DNA from: an uncultured Mucispirillum sp.
GTDB taxonomy: Bacteria; Chrysiogenota; Deferribacteres; Deferribacterales; Mucispirillaceae
Direction: 5' to 3'
Assembly: GCA_944324495.1 (NCBI GenBank)
Contig: CALUWN010000015.1
Location: 1-39,738, forward strand
Length of the DNA stretch: 39,738 nt
A model generated the notes under the pieces. That model made no database searches, was not told where the DNA came from, and saw only the letters and a list, made by a program, of their open reading frames with translations. The first letter of the stretch is position 1; each line of letters starts with the position of its first letter. The position numbers and the translations under genes were made by a program. Shown here piece by piece: positions 33,463 through 39,738 of this stretch.

Positions 33463-33756
33463 TTATTTATTTATATCCCTGCCAAGTATAAAATATTTCA
33501 GTTTTTCAAAAGTAGTAGGTTTTGTGGAAACTGCTAAGCCTGTAACAGGGTCAAATATTTCTAGTTTATCAAGTTCATGCTGTTTTATTACAACATAATG
33601 GTTTTTTTTATCTATTTCTATTACACCAGTTCTTTCTCTTGGGTTATCTTCTGGTCTTGTATATGTTGATACAATACCTGTAACAATTTCACCGTCTTTG
33701 CAGTATGCTTTTACAAACATACCTTCAGATTTACTCATTTTAAAAAGTGATACCAT
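33463..33756 (-). CDS. hypothetical 97-aa protein in the hydrogenase-protease operon
   Basis: Small, soluble, beta-rich protein (MFVKAYCKDGEIVTGIVSTYTRP near 13-35) of no recognised family. It sits 19 bp upstream of hybD and 8 bp after the 247-aa exported protein gene, so all three are likely one transcript. A role in hydrogenase assembly is only suggested by position. Confidence 0.6.
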   Translation of the reverse strand: MVSLFKMSKSEGMFVKAYCKDGEIVTGIVSTYTRPEDNPRERTGVIEIDKKNHYVVIKQHELDKLEIFDPVTGLAVSTKPTTFEKLKYFILGRDINK

Positions 33757-33764
33757 AATACTTA

Positions 33765-34508
33765 CTACCTCTTAAAAAATCTATTTAAAGATACATTACT
33801 TTGTGAGGAAAGTGGCACAACCTCAGGTTCTTTCCCCTGCCTGAATAATATAAGGTTACCACCTTTTCCATCAAGCGATATTTTATACCCATTAGGAAAC
33901 ATTATTTCTTTAATATTATAATCAGCTTCCTGATAGTCAATTTTTAATGTATGCAGGTTAGCTATTACCTGTCTTCTAACAGTTTCTTGAGTTTGAAAAT
34001 AAACTTCCTGCTCATCTTCATCTAAATATCCATTTTTTAAATCATATATTTCTTTTTCGTTATATTTTATATAAATAACACCCTCATACCCTTTAGCATA
34101 CATGGTTTTTGTGCGTTTATCAAAAATAGGATATATTTTTCTGCCATAATATGTATTTACTTTTTCAGCCAGCGTGTTATCCAAAAGGTCAATTTTATAA
34201 TATGACCTGCCTTTTTTATATAATAAAATATCAGAGCTTTCTTGATTAAATGATGCAAGTTCAGCATATGTATTATTATTAAATTTCACTCTTGAATATT
34301 GGTCTTTTTTAATATACCATATTTGTAGGTTAGCTTTCGTAATAGTATTTAAAAAAATTTCTAAAGGGGCATTGATATTTGAATTAATTGTATTACCTTG
34401 AAGAAATACTATACATTCATTATCAATAATATTGAAAATGGGCTTATCTGCTGCATAAACTGCAGTAAAAAATAACAAAAAAATAAGCGAAAAAGTTATT
34501 TTTTGCAT
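33765..34508 (-). CDS. hypothetical exported protein
   Basis: A 247-aa protein with a signal peptide (MQKITFSLIFLLFFTAVYA) and a beta-rich mature domain, including a segment like the LolA/MucB fold (YNIKEIMFPNGYKISLDGKGG near 198-218); that resemblance is weak. It should be periplasmic. It is first in the leftward operon with the 97-aa gene and hybD. TGAGGGC lies just before its ATG. Confidence 0.6.
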   Translation of the reverse strand: MQKITFSLIFLLFFTAVYAADKPIFNIIDNECIVFLQGNTINSNINAPLEIFLNTITKANLQIWYIKKDQYSRVKFNNNTYAELASFNQESSDILLYKKGRSYYKIDLLDNTLAEKVNTYYGRKIYPIFDKRTKTMYAKGYEGVIYIKYNEKEIYDLKNGYLDEDEQEVYFQTQETVRRQVIANLHTLKIDYQEADYNIKEIMFPNGYKISLDGKGGNLILFRQGKEPEVVPLSSQSNVSLNRFFKR

Positions 34509-34607
34509 ATTGCCCTCAAGGAATTTTATATATTACAATCTTTCTAATTGATAAATTATATCTTTTATAATAGACTTATAATATATTAGTAAACTAAAGC
34601 GAGCAAT

Positions 34608-35591
34608 ATGAAAAGTAAAATTTTATTAATTTTGATAATTTTTTTTATTTTTGTTTCAAGCTGTGCAAGATTTAGTGCATCAGATGCTTATTTATATATA
34701 CCAGAGCTTTACCATAAAAGTGGTGTAGAAGCTTATGATAATGGTAATATTAAAGCAGCACTTCACCTTGCAAAAGCAGCCTGTGATAATTACAGCTATG
34801 ATGACTGTAATCTTTTAGGTAAGCTTTATTTAGAGGGCAGGTATTTAGATAAAGATTATAACAAAGCTGCCTCATATTTTAATAAAGGCTGTATAGGAAA
34901 AAATGGTTACTCCTGCTTGTATATGGGTGATATGTATAATACAGGTTTTGGGGTTAGGCAAAGCGATAAAAAGCGGGATGAATATTATAAACAGGCATTT
35001 GATATATTTTTCCAAGAATGTAATGATAATATTTCTCAAGGCTGTAGAGGGCTTGGGGAAAGTTATTTACTTGGTTATTTAGAAGACCCTTATGAAGAAG
35101 GTGCTAATTATCTTAAAAAAGCCTGTGATAAAAAAGATGATAAATCATGCTTAATATTGGCTGATTATTATTTTTATAAGGCAGATAATAAGAGTGAAGC
35201 GTTTACATATTATAATGCAGCCTGCACAAACCATAACAGCCAAGGCTGTATGAAACTTTTAAATATGTATAACAGGGATAAATCAAAAAATATAAAGGAA
35301 ACATCACCAATCCTTTCAAAAGCTGATAAAATGTGCAAAAGTGGTGCATCAAATTTATGCTTTTATCTGGGTGATATGTATAGGAACTACTCAAGAATAT
35401 CTAAAATAAATTCTGAAAAAAGTTTTGATTATATAAGATATTCCTGCGAGTTTAACCACCCTTATGGATGCAAGGTGTTAGGTGATATGTACTCCACAGG
35501 GTTTGGGGTAGAAGAAAATGATGGCTCTGCAAAATCATATTATTACAAAGCCTGTCAACTGGGGTTTAGTGCTGCCTGTAATAATCAGTAG
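34608..35591 (+). CDS. Hcp-like Sel1-repeat lipoprotein
   Basis: A 327-aa lipoprotein: signal with lipobox FVSSC (Cys 19). Sel1-like helical repeats of about 36 residues follow, most carrying paired Cys (KAACDNYSYDDCNLLGKLYLEGRY; CIGKNGYSCLYMGDMYNTGFGV; KACQLGFSAAC). The Cys spacing is that of Helicobacter cysteine-rich proteins, where each repeat is closed by a disulfide. It should sit at the outer or inner membrane facing the periplasm and bind a partner. The paralogue downstream starts 9 bp after its stop. Confidence 0.85.
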   Translation: MKSKILLILIIFFIFVSSCARFSASDAYLYIPELYHKSGVEAYDNGNIKAALHLAKAACDNYSYDDCNLLGKLYLEGRYLDKDYNKAASYFNKGCIGKNGYSCLYMGDMYNTGFGVRQSDKKRDEYYKQAFDIFFQECNDNISQGCRGLGESYLLGYLEDPYEEGANYLKKACDKKDDKSCLILADYYFYKADNKSEAFTYYNAACTNHNSQGCMKLLNMYNRDKSKNIKETSPILSKADKMCKSGASNLCFYLGDMYRNYSRISKINSEKSFDYIRYSCEFNHPYGCKVLGDMYSTGFGVEENDGSAKSYYYKACQLGFSAACNNQ

Positions 35592-35600
35592 GTGAATAAT

Positions 35601-36224
35601 GTGAAAAAATTATATATTTTAATGATTATGCTTTTATTAATTTCTGCCTGCAGTAAAGCAGAAGATTATGGTGCTAAAGCGTTTGAAAATAAAGATTATA
35701 TAAAAGCATACGCTTTATCAGTAAAAGGGTGCAAGGATAAAAACGGAGAAGCCTGTTATATTCTAGCAAACATTTATAATGGTGGCCTTGCACGCCAGCA
35801 GGACCAGCTTGAAGCTGCCAGATACTACATAAAAGCATGCGATATTGGCAACGGTAGAGCCTGCTATATGGTTGGCAAATTATACAGCACATCAAATATT
35901 GTGCAGCAGGATAAAGACCAGTCTGAATCATATTTTAGAAAATCAAATAAAATATTAATTAAAGAATGCAGCCATGGAAATGCAGAATCATGCTTATATG
36001 CAGGTGCATTGTATTTATACAGCTTAGGCGTACCACATGACAGTAGTAACGCAATGGAATTTTTTGAAAAATCCTGCCAGTTAAATTATGGAGCAGGCTG
36101 CTATACAATAGCATATTTATTGAAACAAGGTACATACGATGTGGCACAGGATATAAATAGAGCAAAAACGTATTTTGATAAAGCATGCAGCTTAGGTTAT
36201 GAAGATGCCTGTAAGGAAAATTAA
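35601..36224 (+). CDS. Hcp-like Sel1-repeat lipoprotein, paralogue
   Basis: About 207 aa from GTG 35601 (KKLYILMIMLLLISACSKA; lipobox ISAC). It has four to five Cys-paired Sel1 repeats (for example GCKDKNGEACYILANIYNGG and ACDIGNGRACYMVGKLYS). I prefer GTG 35601, since AGGTG at 35590-35594 is well spaced for it; an in-frame GTG at 35592 overlaps that site. It is co-transcribed with the larger paralogue. Confidence 0.82.
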   Translation: MKKLYILMIMLLLISACSKAEDYGAKAFENKDYIKAYALSVKGCKDKNGEACYILANIYNGGLARQQDQLEAARYYIKACDIGNGRACYMVGKLYSTSNIVQQDKDQSESYFRKSNKILIKECSHGNAESCLYAGALYLYSLGVPHDSSNAMEFFEKSCQLNYGAGCYTIAYLLKQGTYDVAQDINRAKTYFDKACSLGYEDACKEN

Positions 36225-36372
36225 ATAACCGTTATTCATTAAAATTTAAAATAGTAAAATTAAGTATATATTATAAAATTGATTGGTTGAACTAAACTTG
36301 CAGCGTATATGATTTAGTTTTTTTAATATGAAGTTAATAAAATGCATTAAGCATTATTAGGCTGAAAAACTG

Positions 36373-36427
36373 ACTGGTGAAAAAAAATATTTTTTCGCCA
36401 ATATTAAGGCAGGTGTGAAACCTGCCT
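36373..36427. terminator. tandem hairpins ending the Sel1 and BI-1 operons
   Basis: Hairpin 1 at about 36374-36400 (TGGTGAAAAAA/TTTTTTCGCCA) and hairpin 2 at 36407-36427 (AGGCAGGT/ACCTGCCT). They lie between convergent genes and could serve both strands. Confidence 0.7.
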
Positions 36428-36433
36428 AATTTA

Positions 36434-37174
36434 TTATCTATCTTTTAATTTTGCTAAGAGCCTTAATATTTCAAGATAAAGCCATATGATTGTTACAATT
36501 AACCCAAAAGCAGCATACCATTCCATATATTTTGGAAGCCCACTGTTTTCACCTTCAACAATAAAGTCAAAGTCTAAAATTAAGCTTAATGCTGCTGCGA
36601 TTATAATTGCAACGCTTATGCCAATGCTGATTAAGGAACTGCCATAAAACCAGCTTGGAGTAATACCAAAAAATGATATTACAAACATAACAAGATAAAA
36701 TACAGTAATAGCAGATAAAACTGTTACCATAACTGCTTTAAATTTTTCAGTAGCACGGATGATACCTGCTCTAAAAAGAAACAGCATAAGGAAAAACACT
36801 ATCATGGTACAAACTACTGCTTCTAAAACAATACCATTATAAGCAGCATTAAATACAAACGATATAGCAGCAACAGCAACGCCTTGCAATACTGCATATA
36901 TAACAGATAAAAATGGAGCAGTAGCAGGCTTAAAGCTGATTATAAGTGCTACTACAAAAGCCGCTATTGATGGAACTACAACATAAGGTATAAAAGGTAT
37001 TTGGTTATCCTGTATGTTTGCATCAAGATAGCCATACACTAAAAAAGCTGCAATAGAAAATACAAGCCCTAAGATTAATGTTTTCATAACAGCACCATTT
37101 GTAGTCATTCTGTCAGTGCTTGATACATAAGATGTTTTTTGAAACATTCCTTCGTTTAAAACTGGATTACTCAT
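36434..37174 (-). CDS. Bax inhibitor-1/YccA-family membrane protein
   Basis: A 246-aa inner-membrane protein with seven transmembrane helices. The N-terminus NPVLNEGMF...DRMTTNGAVMKTLILG and the C-terminal LDFDFI-EGENSGLPKYMEWYAAFGLIVTIIWLYLEILRLLAKL are classic for the bacterial BI-1/YccA group (pH-sensitive calcium leak proteins; some interact with FtsH). Its ATG overlaps the stop of the upstream membrane gene by one base, so it is translated from the same message. Confidence 0.92.
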   Translation of the reverse strand: MSNPVLNEGMFQKTSYVSSTDRMTTNGAVMKTLILGLVFSIAAFLVYGYLDANIQDNQIPFIPYVVVPSIAAFVVALIISFKPATAPFLSVIYAVLQGVAVAAISFVFNAAYNGIVLEAVVCTMIVFFLMLFLFRAGIIRATEKFKAVMVTVLSAITVFYLVMFVISFFGITPSWFYGSSLISIGISVAIIIAAALSLILDFDFIVEGENSGLPKYMEWYAAFGLIVTIIWLYLEILRLLAKLKDR

Positions 37175-37956
37175 TAATTCCCTCTCTTATTTTTTTTATA
37201 AATAATATATTTTAATGGAATAATTATAAACCACAATAGTAAAAATACAATAGAAAATGCGTAATAAGTTTGTTTTTTACCTGTAATATTAAAAGAAATG
37301 CTTTTGATTACATACTCCATATTAATAACATATACATTTGAAGCAAGGAAAATTATAATAATATCTGATAATATATAGGCTGTCATATTTCCTGTATAAA
37401 TTTTATATAAAATACCAATTTTATACATAATTAATAAAATTACAGCATAGATAGTAATAGAAGCAATAAATGTAATCACAACAGCACTAAAAAGCTGATT
37501 ATTTTTATTGTTATATGTAATAATCCTTGTGCCTGTTACATATATAGTAACTATTAATGTAATATAAGTATTTGTAATAAATTTTATAGTAACAAAATCT
37601 GTATAAATATTTAAAAACACAAGCCCTGCAAACATACATGATGCAAAAAATATAAATATATAGCCAGAAAATAAATATTTATCGTTATATTTTATAAATA
37701 TTTTTATAACAGCAGCACAAATTATAAGGCTTATAATATTAAAAATAATAATCTCTTTTTTAGAAAGGTTTATATTTTTTAGTATAAAGAATATAATTAA
37801 TGATGATACAGCAAATAAAGCAGCCATAAATAATGATTTAAATAATATGCTTTTAAGTTTTTCAACTTCTTTTGCATTAAGGCTGCCTTTGCGGGAAGAT
37901 ACTTTATTATTAATTAAAGGGCTTTTTAATAAACTATATAAAAAAGTATTATACAT
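37174..37956 (-). CDS. seven-helix membrane protein, possible diverged BI-1 paralogue
   Basis: A 260-aa protein with seven hydrophobic segments (about 40-60, 68-88, 94-115, 125-145, 158-180, 190-210, 228-250). Its start KSPLINNKVSSRKGSLNAKEVEKLKSILFKSLFMAALFAV parallels the NPVL...VMKTLILGLVFSI start of the adjacent BI-1 protein, but the conserved BI-1 acidic C-terminal residues are not seen. I infer a decayed or repurposed duplicate. It overlaps the BI-1 gene by one base and follows the ferredoxin-domain gene by 19 bp. Confidence 0.6.
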   Translation of the reverse strand: MYNTFLYSLLKSPLINNKVSSRKGSLNAKEVEKLKSILFKSLFMAALFAVSSLIIFFILKNINLSKKEIIIFNIISLIICAAVIKIFIKYNDKYLFSGYIFIFFASCMFAGLVFLNIYTDFVTIKFITNTYITLIVTIYVTGTRIITYNNKNNQLFSAVVITFIASITIYAVILLIMYKIGILYKIYTGNMTAYILSDIIIIFLASNVYVINMEYVIKSISFNITGKKQTYYAFSIVFLLLWFIIIPLKYIIYKKNKRGN

Positions 37957-37975
37957 TAAAGTAAACCAATATAAA

Positions 37976-39565
37976 TTATATTTCTAAAAAGTTAGCAAGG
38001 GCTGCTTTTTGAAAATCTGCATCATCTAATAAGTCAATACGTTTTACATTATTAAAGTGCAGTTTCAAATAAGTTGGAACATCCTTTTCTTTAAAAAACT
38101 TAATTGCTTGAATAGTTGCTTCGCCGGGGCGATATATTACTTTATTAGAAAATTCTTTTGGTATAAAATCAAGCTCAAACATTAGATTAATAAGCTCATC
38201 ATGGGTATGTGTTGTATAGAAAATAAGCCCATCTACAACACCTATACAGTCCCTTGTATAATCGATTACAGAGCGGATATATGAACGTATTTGAAAAAGT
38301 TCGTTTAATTCTTCCTGAGTAATAATAATTTCTGCAAACCTGTCCCTGTATAAATAAAAGCCGTCTGGGCTTTCCCCGCCTGTAACTTTTACAGAAAGGC
38401 TTAATGGCACATTTGCTTTTGATAACTCTTTTCTTGATTTTAATTGAAATTTATTATTTATAACTCCGTGTTTTAATAGTAATTTAACAGCCTGTAAAAG
38501 TGCTGAAAGAGTAATACCGTCAATATCTTTTTCTTTATTTTCTCTTGATATTGGTTCTATATTATCATTAAAAGCAGTAATAGGGTTAAGCCCTCTTGGT
38601 TTTACTGCAACTAAATTATTATTTCTTAAAAATGGAAACTGCATATCAGTAAAAAGTTTTGGGGTAGCATAATGGCATCTGTTTAACATATCAAGAGAGA
38701 AAATCAGCTGATTATCATTATCTGCATTTAATATTCTAAAAAAATGAGTAATATCATAGCTTTTGCTGCCACGAGGCATAATCATTTCATACTGCTGAGT
38801 GCCTATTTCAAAGCTCATATACCTAAACATATCCATTTTAGGCTCTGCACCATAGCTGTCGTTGCCTTCTATTAAAACCATAACACGTTCAATATCACGA
38901 ATTTTCAGCTCAGTATATAAAAAATCTGGCAGCATATCGTTATCAATAATATCTCTTAATGGCTCATTATATGGGTGCACTCCCTCTGAAACTATATTAT
39001 CAATAGCAGCAGAATAACAGTAATACCTTATACCAGAACGCTGCTGGATTAATAATATACCGTCTGTTGGCCCTTCTTCTTTTCTAATATCAAAAGTGCT
39101 TTTTGGGGTGCTGTTTTCAGCAAAATCACTTATAGAAACAGTATCATCTATTTCTGGAGCATCTTCTTTTACTTGAGTATTTTCTGTATTATCTGCAATA
39201 TTTTCTTCATTTGCAGATGTATCTTTCTTCTTATTTTGTTCGCTCATAAAAAATTTAGCAGAGGAAGAAATTTCGCTGATATCTATTTCCATATCTTTTT
39301 TAATGTTTTGCTGGCAGGCAAGACGAAAACCTGCATCAATATTGATTTTTGCAAGGCTTAAAGTTTCTTTATAAACAGGTTTTGGAATATAGTTGCCAGT
39401 AAATTTTATGCGGCATTTACCACACTGGCCTGCACCATTACATAATGTAGGGTTTATAAGCTTTTCATCAAGAAGTAATTTATATAGATTAGTACCAGAT
39501 TTTGCCTGTAATGTAATATTTTTATCTTTTATGGTAATATTATAAATCTTTTTTGAAAAAAACAT
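37976..39565 (-). CDS. 2Fe-2S ferredoxin-domain protein with ASKHA-like C-terminus (RACE/RamA-like, divergent)
   Basis: A 529-aa protein. The N-terminal plant-type ferredoxin domain has CNGAGQCGKC (C-x5-C-x2-C, near 42-51) and RLACQQ (about 83) as the four ligands. A Glu/Lys/Thr-rich linker (about 110-160) follows, then a large C-terminal domain whose pattern (LYRDRFAEIIITQEELNELFQIRSYIRSVI...VVDGLIFYTT...FIPKEFSNKVIYRPGEA) resembles the DUF4445/ASKHA domain of reductive activators of corrinoid proteins, though the nucleotide motifs look degraded. It may be an electron-transfer or activating protein; the partner is not in the window. ATG 39565 follows GAGGG. Confidence 0.65.
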   Translation of the reverse strand: MFFSKKIYNITIKDKNITLQAKSGTNLYKLLLDEKLINPTLCNGAGQCGKCRIKFTGNYIPKPVYKETLSLAKINIDAGFRLACQQNIKKDMEIDISEISSSAKFFMSEQNKKKDTSANEENIADNTENTQVKEDAPEIDDTVSISDFAENSTPKSTFDIRKEEGPTDGILLIQQRSGIRYYCYSAAIDNIVSEGVHPYNEPLRDIIDNDMLPDFLYTELKIRDIERVMVLIEGNDSYGAEPKMDMFRYMSFEIGTQQYEMIMPRGSKSYDITHFFRILNADNDNQLIFSLDMLNRCHYATPKLFTDMQFPFLRNNNLVAVKPRGLNPITAFNDNIEPISRENKEKDIDGITLSALLQAVKLLLKHGVINNKFQLKSRKELSKANVPLSLSVKVTGGESPDGFYLYRDRFAEIIITQEELNELFQIRSYIRSVIDYTRDCIGVVDGLIFYTTHTHDELINLMFELDFIPKEFSNKVIYRPGEATIQAIKFFKEKDVPTYLKLHFNNVKRIDLLDDADFQKAALANFLEI

Positions 39566-39605
39566 ATGACCCTCGTACTAAAAATTTATGACTTTATACT
39601 AGACC

Positions 39606-39634
39606 AATATATATGATATATAGCTTCTATGCAA
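39606..39634 (-). promoter_or_regulatory. possible promoter of the ferredoxin/BI-1 operon
   Basis: On the minus strand: TTGCAT (39634-39629), 17-nt spacer, TATATT (39611-39606), about 40 bases before ATG 39565. Confidence 0.4.
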
Positions 39635-39738
39635 TAGATAATATTACTGCTTCACCCCCATTTTTTTTGCAACACCTTATGTCACCTTGATGCGGAGCCA
39701 TTAGGCAAAAAATCTTAAATATAATAAATACAAACACT

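Noticed and set aside
39566-39738. Possible riboswitch upstream of the ferredoxin-domain gene.
   Set aside because: A relatively G+C-rich patch (about 39650-39710) with short direct repeats (CACCTT) stands out, but I see no cobalamin, TPP, SAM or c-di-GMP consensus core. Only a promoter is supported.

Overview
The window is about 39.7 kb of very AT-rich DNA (roughly 30% G+C by eye). It comes from a Gram-negative bacterium: there are lipoproteins with clear lipoboxes, a predicted outer-membrane beta-barrel and several Sec-exported proteins. The hydrogenase-maturation protease, the ferredoxin/ASKHA-like protein, the Hcp-type Sel1 lipoproteins and the base composition would fit Deferribacterota (a Mucispirillum-like gut bacterium). 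That placement is an inference; no rRNA or marker phylogeny is available here.

Left part (1-6.4 kb): a first defence module. It encodes an McrB-like AAA+ ATPase with a long coiled coil, a DUF2357/McrC-like PD-(D/E)xK nuclease, an orphan HicA-like small protein and an unrecognised 509-aa protein. A good promoter (TTGACA-17-TAAATT) precedes the ATPase gene.

Centre-left (6.5-19.1 kb): a type III-A CRISPR-Cas island. A Csx20-type predicted ring nuclease is divergent from the operon cas6-cas10(csm1)-csm2-csm3-csm4-csm5. Then come a HigBA-type toxin-antitoxin pair, a short decaying CRISPR array, a four-helix membrane protein, a CARF-nuclease of the Card1/Can2 type and, on the opposite strand, two overlapping WYL-domain genes. 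Cas10 keeps the GGDD cyclase motif but has lost the recognisable HD nuclease residues, and no cas1/cas2 is present. The immune logic therefore looks signalling-centred: target RNA bound by Csm, cyclic oligoadenylate made by Cas10, Card1/Can2 and possibly the membrane protein as output, and Csx20 as off-switch.

The CRISPR array is invaded by a modular stem-loop repeat element (modules A, B, C and a tail). In one case removing 288 bp plus one copy of an 8-bp direct repeat rebuilds a perfect 36-nt CRISPR repeat. A second A-B-C-tail copy sits in a CRISPR-repeat-like relic near 21.1-21.5 kb. Stem changes between modules are compensatory. This is the most unusual signal in the window.

Right part (19.2-39.7 kb): mostly chromosomal housekeeping. 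It holds an outer-membrane protein gene whose signal peptide is out of frame across an A8 run, a DUF3137 membrane protein, rmuC, tRNA-Ser(GCT), the CIRCE-hrcA-grpE-dnaK-dnaJ heat-shock cluster, tandem small secreted paralogues, a TrmN6-like methyltransferase, a lytic transglycosylase, a hydrogenase-protease operon, two Hcp/Sel1 lipoproteins, a Bax-inhibitor-1 gene beside a possible diverged paralogue, and a ferredoxin-domain protein.
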